From contig RHLH01000001.1 of assembly GCA_003712165.1 (NCBI GenBank), positions 496,001 to 560,000 of the forward strand: 64,000 nt of DNA. Reading direction: 5' to 3'. The DNA is from Phycisphaera sp. (GTDB lineage Bacteria > Planctomycetota > Phycisphaerae > Phycisphaerales > UBA1924). Below are positions 25,608-35,300 of the stretch, piece after piece (within the stretch, counting starts at the first letter, position 1; the number at the start of each line of letters is the position of its first letter). The position numbers were made by a program, and so were the translations under genes. Below the pieces are notes generated by a model. The model saw only the letters and a list, made by a program, of their open reading frames with translations, searched no databases and was not told the DNA's origin.

Positions 25608-25989
25608 CGGTCTGCTCCAGTCGTTCCAGCGGCTCGATACCCACCTGCCGCGAGGGCGGGATTAATAGGCTCTCCGCAGGACACCTTCAAGCCGGTAACC
25701 CGCCCAGGGATACCTATCACAATATAAACATAACATCTGATTCTGGCAAAGCACTGCTGGATACGGTACAAGTAGCTAAGAAGAGTCTCCTCCTGCTCGT
25801 GCGGCGGGTCGGAGTGGGGCGGCGTTGTCGCCCAGCTGCTCGGGGCACGCCTCTGGTGTGCGTCGTGCCGAGCGGCCGGGCCCGATGCCGTCGGAACAGA
25901 AGTGAATGGGACGGGCTCGGTCTGTCCCGCGCCAAGCTGCCCCCGGTGCGCACGAGCCGGCGGCCGCGCAGTATCGCCGACCGTATCAC
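25608..25989. other. 382-base gap between the divergent rpmH and rnc genes
   Basis: No convincing gene is visible. The middle (about 25710-25745) is an AT-rich patch in otherwise GC-rich DNA (TATCACAATATAAACATAAC), the best candidate for a promoter region of rpmH or rnc. The rest, from about 25790 to the rnc start, is GC-rich with no clear inverted repeat or T run. Forward frames run through it into rnc but lack family features before the ATG at 25990. Confidence 0.4.
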
Positions 25990-26712
25990 ATGGAATCCCT
26001 CGATATCGTCCGCCGCGCCGAGCAGATCATCGGCTACACCTTCGGTCAGCCCGAGGTCATGCTGCGCGCCCTGACCCATTCGTCGGTCGCCGACGACCGC
26101 CTCGCCTCGAACGAGCGGCTGGAGTTCCTCGGGGACGCCGTGCTCGGGCTCGTCGCCTGCCAACGGATATTCGAGCTCTACCCGGATCTTCTCGAAGGCG
26201 AGATGACCAAGATCAAGTCCGTCGCCGTGAGCCGAAAGACCTGCGCCGCGATCGCGCGACAGGTCGGCCTCGAAGATCTGCTTGTGCTCGGCAAAGGTAT
26301 CCGCGATCGCGAGGGCACACTCCCGCACTCGCTCGCAGCCGCTGCACTCGAATCCACCATCGCCGCGGTCTACATCGACGCGGGGCTCGATGCAGTCTTC
26401 GACTGGATCGCACCCCTGCTCGACGCGCACATCACACGCGCGTACGACAGCGGCCATCAGCAAAACTACAAGAGTGTTCTGCAGCAGCACGCCCAGCGGT
26501 GCTACCAGGAAACGCCCGAGTACATCCTGCTCGAGCAGGACGGGCCCGACCACGCCAAGACGTTCCGCGTTTCGGTCCGCATCGCGGGCGCGACGTACGA
26601 CCCGGGCGAGGGCGCATCGAAGAAACAGGCCGAGCAGAGAGCCGCGCTCATCGCGCTCCAGGCGCTCGACGTTGTCGAACGCACCGACGACGGCACGGTC
26701 CGCATGCTCTGA
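25990..26712 (+). CDS. rnc: Ribonuclease III
   Basis: RNase III cuts double-stranded RNA in rRNA maturation and mRNA decay. The catalytic signature NERLEFLGDAVLGL is near residue 41 and a second acidic site (HSLAAAALESTIAAVYID) near 115-132; together they supply the metal-binding Glu/Asp residues. A double-stranded-RNA-binding domain fills about 160-230 (NYKSVLQQHAQ, GEGASKKQAEQRAALIAL). The ATG at 25990 gives 240 residues, close to the family norm; an upstream in-frame ATG at 25906 would only add a low-complexity leader. No strong ribosome site is visible. It converges on the EEP lipoprotein gene six bases downstream. Confidence 0.96.
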   Translation: MESLDIVRRAEQIIGYTFGQPEVMLRALTHSSVADDRLASNERLEFLGDAVLGLVACQRIFELYPDLLEGEMTKIKSVAVSRKTCAAIARQVGLEDLLVLGKGIRDREGTLPHSLAAAALESTIAAVYIDAGLDAVFDWIAPLLDAHITRAYDSGHQQNYKSVLQQHAQRCYQETPEYILLEQDGPDHAKTFRVSVRIAGATYDPGEGASKKQAEQRAALIALQALDVVERTDDGTVRML

Positions 26713-26718
26713 TCAGAA

Positions 26719-28188
26719 TCAGGGCGCCCGAAGGTCGATCACGACCGGTCTGTGGTCGCTGACCATCGCGTCCAGCTCATCGAGGTTGAGTGAGTTGACC
26801 ACCTCGGGCGAGAGCCTCGCCGGATCGAACACGAACGAACGCTCAAGCACAGCCGACGAATCGGAGTAGACCGCGAAATCGAGCCGGCTGGGCAGGAACC
26901 TGCTCGTGGGCGATGTCCACGTGTACATCGCGTTGTCACCCAACACGAAAGGCGTCGCGACCGCGGCGTTGGTGCCGTCTGAATCGAAACCCCGCACCAG
27001 CGAGTACAGAGGCTCGGTCCCGCCCACGAGGTTGAAGTCGCCCGCGACCACCCTAACGTGCGGCCCAATATCTCGGGTCTGCTCTTCCATCATCTGCGCG
27101 ATGGCCCTCGACTCGGCGATCCTGAGTTTGTCCTCGCGCGAATCAAGGCTGCCGCAACACTTGAGATGGACCGACGCGACGGCCATGGTCCCGATCGGGG
27201 TCTCTGCGAGCGCGGGCATGACGCGGACTGTCCGGTCCTCGCCCTCGGGCGCGATGACCAGGCCAGTCGGTCCGATCGCAGCGAGATCCAGCCTGCTGAT
27301 CACCGCGACACCCCGGCCCTCGCCCGTCACCGCGCGCCATCGGCCTGAGATCGGAAGGTGCATGTTGAACCACGACCCGAGTTCGTCGGCAGGCGTGTCG
27401 TACCACTCTTGGACAAGCACGATGTCGGGATCGAGCGCGCGGAGAATCCGGCTGAAGGGCTCTGGCTCGTCCATGGGTGAGGAGTTCAGCACGTTGTACG
27501 AAACGATCCGCACCGAACCAAGAGACTTGGGAGGCACTGATGCACGGACCCGCTTGGTTCTCTGCGCCGCTTCGGGGAGCATCGCCCCAAACTCCGGTGC
27601 CTCGGCGACGCGCTTGCCCGAGGCGTTGAACATCGAGAGCTTGCCCCGGACCCGCCCCGAAGTCAGCAGCCCGGCCTCGGGCAGCAGCAACTCGGCAGGA
27701 ACCCGCCGAGCGATGCGCATCTCGAACCACTCAGAGGCGTGCGAGGGCGAGACGCTGATGTCCAGCAGCCCCGGCGCGAGCTTGACCCGCTCGCCGTCGG
27801 GTGTGATCGCCATGACCTGCGTCCCGTTGCCGATGCGTCCCTCGTAGGGAGGGCTAAACGAGATCTCGAGGTCGATCCCCATCTCGCCCGTAGGGTGGCC
27901 TGTGGTTTGCGTTGCGTCCACATCAAGCGAGACGACGAGCGTCTCGTTGTTGGATTGAGGCGTGATCGCTTCGCCCGCGCTGAACCGGACATAGAGGTAG
28001 TACTCGTCGCCGACCGCGACCTCGCCCGTGGGCCAGTCGTCGATCGACGAATCGAGCACGATCGTCATGGGCGGCGTGATAGGCGCAACAGACGTGCTGT
28101 TCGAGCCCTGAGACCCAGCGCCAGAGCAACCGAGGGTTCCGAGTGTCCCGGCAAGGAATACACCAAGGCAGGTAAGAGTCTTTCTCAT
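26719..28188 (-). CDS. Lipoprotein with CBM9-like and endonuclease/exonuclease/phosphatase (EEP) domains
   Basis: The ATG at 28188 opens a lipoprotein signal peptide (MRKTLTCLGVFLAG, lipobox LGC near residue 21). Residues about 40-190 look like a CBM9-type beta-sandwich (IVLDSSIDDWP start, YYLYVRFSAG, LVVSLDVDA). Residues 235-489 form an EEP-superfamily domain: VRIVSYNVLNSSP, DIVLVQEW with the catalytic Glu, VVAGDFNLVGG, and a final VSDHRPVVI with the Asp-His pair. EEP enzymes hydrolyse phosphodiesters of nucleic acids, lipids or phosphoinositides; the substrate here is unknown. The export signal points to an envelope or extracellular role. The gene is divergent from the GAF-PP2C gene. Confidence 0.88.
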   Translation of the reverse strand: MRKTLTCLGVFLAGTLGTLGCSGAGSQGSNSTSVAPITPPMTIVLDSSIDDWPTGEVAVGDEYYLYVRFSAGEAITPQSNNETLVVSLDVDATQTTGHPTGEMGIDLEISFSPPYEGRIGNGTQVMAITPDGERVKLAPGLLDISVSPSHASEWFEMRIARRVPAELLLPEAGLLTSGRVRGKLSMFNASGKRVAEAPEFGAMLPEAAQRTKRVRASVPPKSLGSVRIVSYNVLNSSPMDEPEPFSRILRALDPDIVLVQEWYDTPADELGSWFNMHLPISGRWRAVTGEGRGVAVISRLDLAAIGPTGLVIAPEGEDRTVRVMPALAETPIGTMAVASVHLKCCGSLDSREDKLRIAESRAIAQMMEEQTRDIGPHVRVVAGDFNLVGGTEPLYSLVRGFDSDGTNAAVATPFVLGDNAMYTWTSPTSRFLPSRLDFAVYSDSSAVLERSFVFDPARLSPEVVNSLNLDELDAMVSDHRPVVIDLRAP

Positions 28189-28240
28189 GCGCGTACTATC
28201 CTCCGTTGTGACCGGACCCGCAACCCCGCGGAGTAAGCAG

Positions 28241-29536
28241 GTGAACCACACCAGTGCAAATCGGCTTTCACGGTACCCGGACTGGCAAAACCGCCTGACC
28301 GAGGTCACCGAGATGATGCGTGAGATGTCGGCGCAGACCGAGCCTCAAGAGATGGTCAGACGCTACCGCGAGCGTATGCGCAATATGTTCCCGGTGGATT
28401 CGTTCGTCGCGATCAGCCGCCGAGGACTCGAAAAACCGAGGTACATGGTCACCCGGGCGTCGATCTGGGACGAAGAACTCGACCCCTGGCTCAACCGAGA
28501 CAAGCTGCCCACCTACGACTCTGGCATGCTCGGCGAACTCCTCTACAAGGAAGAAGCCGTCTATCTCCCCACCGTCGATTTCGACGACGACGACCCGATC
28601 GCCAAATACCTCGCCGGCGCGAAGCTGCTCGTCGCGGTCCCCGCCTTCGACGAGGGCGAGGCCCTCAACATGTTCGTCGTCGGCCAGCGCGACCACGACG
28701 CGTTCGATCCGGTCGACCTGCCCGACCTCGTCTGGCGGACCAACCTGTTCGGCAGAGCGACGGGTACCCTCGTCCTCAAGCGCGAGCTCGACCGTGCCTA
28801 CGAGCAGGTTGATCAGGAACTCAAGACGGTCGCCGAGATCCAGCGGTCGCTCCTGCCCGCTGAGCTGCCCAAGATCGAAACGCTCGACATCGCAGCCCAC
28901 TACGAGACGTCCGCTCGCGCCGGCGGCGACTACTACGACATCTTCCCGCTCGAGAACGGCAAGTGGGGTTTCCTGATCGCCGATGTCTGCGGCCACGGCA
29001 CACCCGCCGCCGTACTCATGGCGATCATGCACGCGCTCGCGCACACATTCCCCGGAGAGGTGATCCAGCCGAGCGATCTGCTCGACTACGTCAACAACAA
29101 ACTTGCTGGGCACTACACATCCGACGGCAACTTCATCACCGCGTTCTACGCGATCTATGACCCGAACGATCGTACGCTCACCTACTCGAGCGCAGGACAC
29201 AACCCGCCGCGCGTCAAGCGATGCTCCGACGGATCGATGTTCATCCTCGACAAAGCGCAGTCCATCCCGCTCGGCATCGTCGAAGACACCAAGTACGAGC
29301 AGGAAAGAGTCCAGCTCATCCAAGGCGATCAGGTCATCCTCTACACCGACGGCATCACCGAGGCGTTTAACGACAACGAGGAACTCTACGGCACAGAACG
29401 CCTCGATGCGGTCCTCGAAAACTGCGGCATCGATGCCAACGCGCTCATCGCCAGCGTGCTCGAGTCGGTCGAAGAGTTTACTCAGGACAGACCAGCCGAC
29501 GACGACCGGACGCTGCTGGTTCTCAAAGTCCGCTAG
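28241..29536 (+). CDS. GAF-PP2C (SpoIIE/RsbU-type) serine phosphatase
   Basis: Residues about 35-185 form a GAF-like sensor domain, then a short helical linker (LDRAYEQVDQELKTVAEIQRSLLP) leads into a PP2C-type SpoIIE/RsbU phosphatase domain. Metal-binding acids are seen in AGGDYYDIFPL, FLIADVCGHG and LYTDGITEA. Such proteins usually dephosphorylate anti-sigma-factor antagonists in partner-switching pathways. No antagonist or kinase gene is adjacent, so the target is unknown. The GTG at 28241 has GGAG (28230-28233) seven bases upstream and gives 431 residues; the frame is open for 18 more codons. It is divergent from the EEP lipoprotein with about 50 bases for promoters. Confidence 0.92.
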   Translation: MNHTSANRLSRYPDWQNRLTEVTEMMREMSAQTEPQEMVRRYRERMRNMFPVDSFVAISRRGLEKPRYMVTRASIWDEELDPWLNRDKLPTYDSGMLGELLYKEEAVYLPTVDFDDDDPIAKYLAGAKLLVAVPAFDEGEALNMFVVGQRDHDAFDPVDLPDLVWRTNLFGRATGTLVLKRELDRAYEQVDQELKTVAEIQRSLLPAELPKIETLDIAAHYETSARAGGDYYDIFPLENGKWGFLIADVCGHGTPAAVLMAIMHALAHTFPGEVIQPSDLLDYVNNKLAGHYTSDGNFITAFYAIYDPNDRTLTYSSAGHNPPRVKRCSDGSMFILDKAQSIPLGIVEDTKYEQERVQLIQGDQVILYTDGITEAFNDNEELYGTERLDAVLENCGIDANALIASVLESVEEFTQDRPADDDRTLLVLKVR

Positions 29537-29724
29537 ATAGATTCAGTCCGACTCGGCCGAGATGCCCTCGCGATCCACCGTCAATCACGCTGTCGCGGGC
29601 TCCGGGTATGAGAAGAACCTTGCGTCACGCTTGGGAAGTGGCTCAAGGTCGTCGTACCACGTTGCTGTCTCGTCAGTCAGCAGCGTACCTGCGTTCTTTC
29701 TAACTAGCAGTAAATGAAAATCTC

Positions 29725-30999
29725 TTACGCAGCGAGCTGCAGGCCACCGAGAGAATATTTTGATTGCAGATTCAATCGGATTGTATCGATGGTTCCCGAG
29801 ATATCGATGAACGCGTCGAGCAAGCCCGGATCGAACTGATGCCCGTGCCCGCTCTGCATGATATCGAGAGCATTCTCGTGGGATCTCGCCGCCTTGTATA
29901 CACGCACCGAGGTCAGCGCATCGTATACATCCGCGATCGCGACGATACGCGCCGCGAGCGGAATACGCTCGCCAGCGAGCCTGTTCGGGTAGCCCATGCC
30001 GTCCCATCGCTCGTGGTGCGCGATCGCGATGTCGATGCTCATATCCAGCAGCGAATCCTCGACACAGTGCTTGCGGATCGACCGCAGCGTGTCGGCGCCG
30101 AAGACCGTGTGCTGCTCGATCAGGGCCCGCTCACCCGAAGTCAGCTTGCCGGGCTTGAGCAGCACCGAATCCGGGATGCCCACCTTCCCGATGTCGTGCA
30201 GCATAGACGCGAGCCTGATGTGCTCTATGAATTCATCATCGATCTCTGAGTGCTTGTCGCGCACCGCGCAAGCCAGTTGTACCGAGTACTCGCAGATCCG
30301 GTCGAGGTGCTGCCCGGTGTCTGTGTCCCGGTAGTCGGCGAGTTTCGCCAGACCGACGATCATGCCCTCGCGAGCGGCAATCAGATTCGAAGTCTGCGAC
30401 TCATACGCCGAACTCAGGATCTGGTTTGCTTTCACAAGGCGACGCTCGTGCAGCGAGATCAGCGCCAGCGCTACGACACCGGTCAGCATGATGATCGCTG
30501 AACCGCCGAGGAATACGCGCGTGTTGATCGAACTCGCCGCGGCGTCGCGCGCTGAGAGCATGTTCTTGGCTTCCGATTGCACACCGAGCGTGGCGCCGAA
30601 CCGCTTCAGCGGCGCAGACGCTGAGTATGTCGGGGTTGACGGTTCAATCGAGCCCGAATGAAATAGCTCGCGCCCGTCTGCCGAGACGATCGAGACGACC
30701 GAGTTTCCCGGCAACTCAAGCCCCTCAAACATCGAGCGGACGCGTTCACCTCCGGGTGTGCCCGGATCGATGGAATCGAACTCGAGTTTCGCGATCGCAA
30801 GCGCAACACCGCTCGCAGTGTCCTGTGTCGCCGCCTGCACGCGCCGGTTGTACTCATCAACAACCTCAGTCAGCAGGTTTCTACTTCCCGACCACCACCC
30901 CATACCGACGACCAGCATCTGGGCGATCAAGATCACCCCAATGATCAGGAGTCTCGCCGGGGCGGCTCCGAGCCGAACTGGTCTGTGGTTGTGCGACAT
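29725..30999 (-). CDS. Membrane-anchored HD-GYP protein (predicted cyclic di-GMP phosphodiesterase)
   Basis: A first helix (LLIIGVILIAQMLVVGMGWW, about 18-37) and a second (VFLGGSAIIMLTGVVALAL, about 165-185) bracket an extracytoplasmic domain of about 125 residues that may sense a signal. The cytoplasmic part is an HD-GYP domain: GQHLDRICEYS, MLHDIGKVGIPD with the His-Asp pair, and HHERWDGMGYPNRL with the GYP motif. HD-GYP domains hydrolyse cyclic di-GMP. It is the last gene of the minus-strand series that starts at 37269, 135 bases after the first epimerase gene. No sequence beyond the stop looks like a strong terminator. Confidence 0.92.
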   Translation of the reverse strand: MSHNHRPVRLGAAPARLLIIGVILIAQMLVVGMGWWSGSRNLLTEVVDEYNRRVQAATQDTASGVALAIAKLEFDSIDPGTPGGERVRSMFEGLELPGNSVVSIVSADGRELFHSGSIEPSTPTYSASAPLKRFGATLGVQSEAKNMLSARDAAASSINTRVFLGGSAIIMLTGVVALALISLHERRLVKANQILSSAYESQTSNLIAAREGMIVGLAKLADYRDTDTGQHLDRICEYSVQLACAVRDKHSEIDDEFIEHIRLASMLHDIGKVGIPDSVLLKPGKLTSGERALIEQHTVFGADTLRSIRKHCVEDSLLDMSIDIAIAHHERWDGMGYPNRLAGERIPLAARIVAIADVYDALTSVRVYKAARSHENALDIMQSGHGHQFDPGLLDAFIDISGTIDTIRLNLQSKYSLGGLQLAA

Positions 31000-31134
31000 G
31001 GTCAGCCCGACAATCGGCCTTTCTCGTCATCCCCAAAATGATGCGGTACGAGTTCAATCGCGAGATCGGTTCTCAGACCGGCGCAGACGGCCGGTCTCCC
31101 CCGAAGTATGGGAACGCGCGTCACACCCTGACCA

Positions 31135-32160
31135 TTAAACCTTGGCGGCACACGCCTCTCGCAGCTTCGAGGGCGCAGCACCGCGAAGCAGTCCTTGCTC
31201 GAAGTACCACTCGGCGGTCCTCCTAAACCCCTCGCGGAGCGAGCACTCAGCCTCGAACCCGAGCTCGCGCGAGGCCTTCTCGCCCGTGAACGCGCGGTCC
31301 TTGATGAAGAAGTCCAGACGCCTCCGGTACAGGGGCGGCTCAATCTTCAGAGGCCTGCACACCGCCTCGCAGAGTGTCGCAGCAGCCATCACGGGCCACA
31401 CCGGGATCGAGCCCCGCTTCACCGGCACACCGACACACTCCGAGACAATTGAGACAACCTCCGTCAGCGGGTGGTACTTCTTGCCGCAGAGGATGTACGT
31501 TCCGCCGACCGCGTCAGGGTGCTCGGCGCACACCATGAACCCCCGGCAGAGATCGTCCACGTACGTGAAGTGGTACACCACATCGCCCGAGCCAATCATC
31601 CGGAACTTGCCGTTTTGAATAGTGGCAAACAGCTTCAAAAAGCGCATATCCCCGGGGCCATAGATCCCAGCAGGCCGTGTGATGACAACAGGCAGCCCGC
31701 GATCCGCGGCTTCCTTTGCCTTCATCTCACCGGCGAGCTTGGTTTCCTGATAGATATCCCCCGGCGCGAACGGCGCGGTCTCATCAACGGGCAGCTGCTT
31801 GACCTTGCCGTGCACACCGACCGTCGAGCAGTGCACGACTCTCTTCGTTCCGAGTTTCTCGGCCGCGTGGAGCACGTTCTCTGCGCCGCCAACATTGACG
31901 TCGTAATAAACACTGTCTGGGAACTTCGCCGCGCGGTACAGAGCCGCGATGTTGTAGATGACCTCGCAGCCATCTGCAGCGCGGACAACATCGTCCAGCA
32001 AGCGGATATCGCCTGTCGCGATCTCGATGCCCGCCTTCTTGAGCCTTGATGTATCGGAACTCTCACGTGCGAGCGCGACAACCTGATCACCGCGAGCCGC
32101 GAGCATCTCCGCGAGCCTGCCGCCCGTGAACCCGGTCCCACCTGTGACCAATACCCGCAT
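31135..32160 (-). CDS. NAD-dependent epimerase/dehydratase (extended SDR), copy A
   Basis: The 341-residue protein opens with the NAD-binding motif VTGGTGFTGGRLAEML. It has the catalytic YxxxK (IYQETKLAG), a serine in VHCSTVGVHG, and the substrate-side ITRPAGIYGPGD, all marks of extended short-chain dehydrogenases acting on nucleotide sugars. It is a paralogue of the next gene upstream on this strand: both share the RPxxIYGPGD block, a Cys-Glu-Ala segment near residue 265 and a similar C-terminal EWYxxxG. Its neighbours (GT4 glycosyltransferase, VanZ-like protein) suggest surface polysaccharide or glycolipid synthesis. The exact substrate is not evident. Confidence 0.93.
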   Translation of the reverse strand: MRVLVTGGTGFTGGRLAEMLAARGDQVVALARESSDTSRLKKAGIEIATGDIRLLDDVVRAADGCEVIYNIAALYRAAKFPDSVYYDVNVGGAENVLHAAEKLGTKRVVHCSTVGVHGKVKQLPVDETAPFAPGDIYQETKLAGEMKAKEAADRGLPVVITRPAGIYGPGDMRFLKLFATIQNGKFRMIGSGDVVYHFTYVDDLCRGFMVCAEHPDAVGGTYILCGKKYHPLTEVVSIVSECVGVPVKRGSIPVWPVMAAATLCEAVCRPLKIEPPLYRRRLDFFIKDRAFTGEKASRELGFEAECSLREGFRRTAEWYFEQGLLRGAAPSKLREACAAKV

Positions 32161-32190
32161 CCGCGCCCTTTCCTTCAGGGCGACTTAGCC

Positions 32191-33246
32191 TCAGATCGCC
32201 GCCCGAAAAGACTCCGGAGGCATGATCGCCGGAGGCATGGCAGGGTCCTTGGCCGGGTTGCCCACTAGGTACCCGTTCTGTCGGTACCACTCCCCGGTCT
32301 GCTTCAGCCCGGTCGCCAGATCCACCCGAGGTTCGTACCCGAGCATCCTGCGCGCCTTACCCACGTCGAACGACCGGTGCTGCTTGAACCAGTCTACTCG
32401 CCTCGGGAAGAGCGGGGGTGTGACTCTGATTGGCTTGCAGAGCGCCTCGCAGACGACCGCAGCAGCCCTCAGCGGGGCGAACGGCCAGTATCGGACCTTC
32501 ACGCCCCGATCCATCGCCCGGGCGACCTCGCGGACAAGCTCGTTGAGCTCGTACGACCGCTCGTCGCCGATGATGAACGCCTCGCCCGTGATGCCCTGGC
32601 GGTGCGCCGCCAGCTCGAACGCATCGACAAGGTTCTCGATATGGACCGGGTGGTAGTGCGTGGTTCCGTCACCGAACATGTGGAACGTGCCGCGCTGGAC
32701 AAGCCTGAACAGGATCAGGAACCGTCCCGGGTCGCCGGGGCCGTAGATCGCGGTGGGGCGGATGATGTTGGCATCCAGCCCGCCCGCGACGAACTCCTGC
32801 ACGACCTCTTCGCCGTTGTACTTCGTTTCCTGGTAGTAATCAGCCGGCGCGATCGGGCTCTCTTCGCTGCCGACGCTGGTCTTCACGTCGCCGTGCACAC
32901 CCTGCGTCGAGCAGTAGACGAGCCTGCGAACGCCAAAGTCCTTGCACGCCTGGCACACATTGCGCGTGCCCTCGACATTGACATCCCAGTAGTGAGAGTC
33001 GGGAACGTTGAGCTTCCGGAACGCCGCCGCGGTGTGGTGCACAACGTCGCAGCCCCTGACCGCTTCGTTGACGGCGTCCTTGTCCGTCACGCTCGCCAAC
33101 GTGATCTCTGCGCCAAGGCTCTTGAGATGGTCGTAAAACAGGCCTTGCTGATTGTCCAGCACACGAACAGTCTCGCCCCGCTCGATGAGTCTGCGGACGA
33201 GGTGGCTGCCTGTGAATCCGGTTCCGCCAGTAACTAGCGTGGGCAT
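32191..33246 (-). CDS. NAD-dependent epimerase/dehydratase (extended SDR), copy B
   Basis: The 351-residue protein has the NAD-binding start LVTGGTGFTGSHLVRRLIE, the catalytic YYQETKYNG (YxxxK), a serine in VYCSTQGVHGD and IIRPTAIYGPGDPG. It is 30 bases upstream of copy A on the same strand, and the two align over their whole length, so they arose by tandem duplication and probably act on related sugar nucleotides or successive intermediates. The last 25 residues (after EWYRQNGYL) are a Pro/Ala-rich tail not present in copy A. It is 63 bases downstream of the glycosyltransferase gene. The substrate is unknown. Confidence 0.93.
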   Translation of the reverse strand: MPTLVTGGTGFTGSHLVRRLIERGETVRVLDNQQGLFYDHLKSLGAEITLASVTDKDAVNEAVRGCDVVHHTAAAFRKLNVPDSHYWDVNVEGTRNVCQACKDFGVRRLVYCSTQGVHGDVKTSVGSEESPIAPADYYQETKYNGEEVVQEFVAGGLDANIIRPTAIYGPGDPGRFLILFRLVQRGTFHMFGDGTTHYHPVHIENLVDAFELAAHRQGITGEAFIIGDERSYELNELVREVARAMDRGVKVRYWPFAPLRAAAVVCEALCKPIRVTPPLFPRRVDWFKQHRSFDVGKARRMLGYEPRVDLATGLKQTGEWYRQNGYLVGNPAKDPAMPPAIMPPESFRAAI

Positions 33247-33309
33247 GGCGCGCGTTCCTTCCCTGATGCGTCTTGCCGCGATTCCACCGCGACTCTCACC
33301 GATGCAATC

Positions 33310-34479
33310 TTACGAACTGATCGCCTCGACGACCATCGTGTAAAGCTCCTTCACACGATGTTTATGAGCCTCATAGACATGCTGGCGCTCGGCAAAGGCC
33401 TTGCCTGCCTTACCCAGACTGTCCCGTTCTTCTTTATTCTCGGCAAGTTCCCTGATCGCACTCCCAAACCCGGCAGGGTCCGCAGGCGCAAGCCTGCAGA
33501 TGTCCTGGGTCAGAATCTGCGAATGCGTAGGGAGATCCGTCACGAGCACCGCCCGGCCGGTGTGCAGGTACGGGAACACCTTCTGAGGCGTGTTGATGCC
33601 CTTGGTCCTGGGCGCCGTCAGGATGTCCGCCTCGATCAGCAGCTCGCCAAGCTTGTCCGCGGGCCAGCGCCCGATCAGGTGGATCCGCCCGCCGATCCCG
33701 AGAGCATCCGCCTTCTGCTCGTACGCGCGGATCTGGTCGGGCTCACCGCCCGCGATCACCGCATCGACGTCAGCCCCGGCGTCAATCGCTTCCTTCATGC
33801 CTTCGATCAGCAGGTCCACACCCTGATAGGTTTGCAGGTTGCCGCAGTACACGAGCATCGTCGAGTCGGCCCCGATCCCACACTTCTCCCTGAGCCAGCC
33901 GGTCGGCTTGAGCGAGTCCACATCCAGCTGCGAGATGTCGTGGAGCGTGACAAACCGCTTGGCGCCCTGTTTCTGCGCAAGATCAGCGAGCGCGTGGCAC
34001 ACCGGCGCACACGCGACCGCGCCCTTGACCCCGATCCCCTCGAACGCATGGAACAAGGGCGCAAATGGCTTGAGGGCGCCCATCTGCTCGACCATCTGCT
34101 GGGCGATCGATGAGTCCATGTCGTAGACGTAGGGGATCTTGTGTCGCGCCTTGAACCAGCGAGCTATGAAGACCGCTTCCTCGCCTGCGTGGATCACGTC
34201 CGGCTTCAGCTCGCGCACGAGCTTCTTGGCGAGCTTGTAGAGCTTCACGTCACACTTGAGCTTCGCGCCGCTGAACCCGGGCGAGGGCATGCCGATGCCC
34301 TTTGGCGCTTCGATGCGGTGGATGGTCAGGCCCTCGTAGTCACGGTCCTCTCCCGCGTGGAGTGTGACCAGATGAACCTCGTGCCCTAGTTCCGTCAGTG
34401 CGCGCACAAGAATGTCCACGTCGATCGGCGTGCCGCGATCGATGTAGAACGGGTGTGGTGCCAGCACGAGGATCCGCAT
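33310..34479 (-). CDS. Glycosyltransferase family 4-like protein
   Basis: The GT-B fold protein (389 residues) begins MRILVLAPHPFYIDRGTPID with the glycine-poor first strand and loop typical of GT4, followed by ALTELGHEVHLVTLH. The C-terminal half has MLVYCGNLQTYQGVDLLIEG (start of the nucleotide-sugar-binding domain), VIAGGEPDQIRAYEQ and HLIGRWPADKLGELLIEADILTAPR, where the conserved Glu binds the donor ribose in this family. It transfers a sugar from a nucleotide donor to an unknown acceptor. The position inside the epimerase cluster supports a glycan pathway. It starts at an ATG 26 bases from the stop of the amidohydrolase-like gene. Confidence 0.92.
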   Translation of the reverse strand: MRILVLAPHPFYIDRGTPIDVDILVRALTELGHEVHLVTLHAGEDRDYEGLTIHRIEAPKGIGMPSPGFSGAKLKCDVKLYKLAKKLVRELKPDVIHAGEEAVFIARWFKARHKIPYVYDMDSSIAQQMVEQMGALKPFAPLFHAFEGIGVKGAVACAPVCHALADLAQKQGAKRFVTLHDISQLDVDSLKPTGWLREKCGIGADSTMLVYCGNLQTYQGVDLLIEGMKEAIDAGADVDAVIAGGEPDQIRAYEQKADALGIGGRIHLIGRWPADKLGELLIEADILTAPRTKGINTPQKVFPYLHTGRAVLVTDLPTHSQILTQDICRLAPADPAGFGSAIRELAENKEERDSLGKAGKAFAERQHVYEAHKHRVKELYTMVVEAISS

Positions 34480-34505
34480 GCGCCGAGTTCCTGTCTTCCT
34501 TCGCG

Positions 34506-35300
34506 TTACTTCCCGAGTCTGAGCCTGATCTGAGAGGCTACCGCCCCGACGACGCCGTCACGCTTGCCGATGGTCGAGTCACCGGGCAGAGGCTCGCTGA
34601 GTCTCTCTCTCAGATCGGCAGCCGGGGTCCAAGAATCGAGTCTGTCTTCGAGCCAGAGCGCGTACCGCCCCGCCCTTTTCTGGTGTGGAGCGATCGGCAG
34701 CGGGTCCGTCCCGGGCAGGATCGGCACGCCGAGCTCCCTCGCCCGGGCGAAGATCGGCCCGTCGGGCAGCCCCATGGGCCTCGCCGCGCTGTCGCCGAGC
34801 GCCACGCCTCTGGGTCCGAACTCGCTTACGAGATCGAGCATGAGTCCCTTGCGCTTGCCGGTCCACTTGCCGAACCCCCAGGGCAGGACGACCAGCGCAT
34901 TGAGCGTCAGCGCCTGCTCCAGTGAGTCGCGGATCGGCTCGTTGTCGGGGAGGCGTGTGTCGCACGCGAGCGTGAGGATTTCGAGGCCGTCCGCCGTCGC
35001 GATCTGCTGACCCCGGATCAGGACCACGCGCCGATCGTCATCGCGCGTGCCCACGAGCGACATGGGCTCGCCCTCCGGGTCGAACAGCCATCGGCCGACG
35101 GGTTTGTGCGCAGCCGCGAGCCGATCAAACCCGTGCTCGTTAGCCGACTCACTGAGCATCAGGACGCACATCCCCGTTCGTGCGCCGAGTCTCGACAAAT
35201 GCGTGTCACTGTGAGCGACCGCGCCGTCGAGCACCGCAGCCGGATCGTGCGAGCCGCGCAGGTGCACGTGGGTGTCGATGATGGTCGCGTGCTCAGGCAT
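34506..35300 (-). CDS. Amidohydrolase-like protein of uncertain activity
   Basis: The 264-residue protein starts ATIIDTHVHLRGSHDPAAV, the strand-and-HxH signature of metal-dependent amidohydrolases (TIM-barrel). Later metal ligands are poorly conserved: a GVALGDSAARP segment and ILPGTDPLPIAP might supply the C-terminal Asp, which in the family would be the general base. It is shorter than most TatD-like or amidohydrolase enzymes, so an altered or lost activity is possible. Its start overlaps the stop of the DUF457-type gene by eight bases, implying translational coupling. The substrate is unknown; a role in the glycan cluster is only positional inference. Confidence 0.75.
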   Translation of the reverse strand: MPEHATIIDTHVHLRGSHDPAAVLDGAVAHSDTHLSRLGARTGMCVLMLSESANEHGFDRLAAAHKPVGRWLFDPEGEPMSLVGTRDDDRRVVLIRGQQIATADGLEILTLACDTRLPDNEPIRDSLEQALTLNALVVLPWGFGKWTGKRKGLMLDLVSEFGPRGVALGDSAARPMGLPDGPIFARARELGVPILPGTDPLPIAPHQKRAGRYALWLEDRLDSWTPAADLRERLSEPLPGDSTIGKRDGVVGAVASQIRLRLGK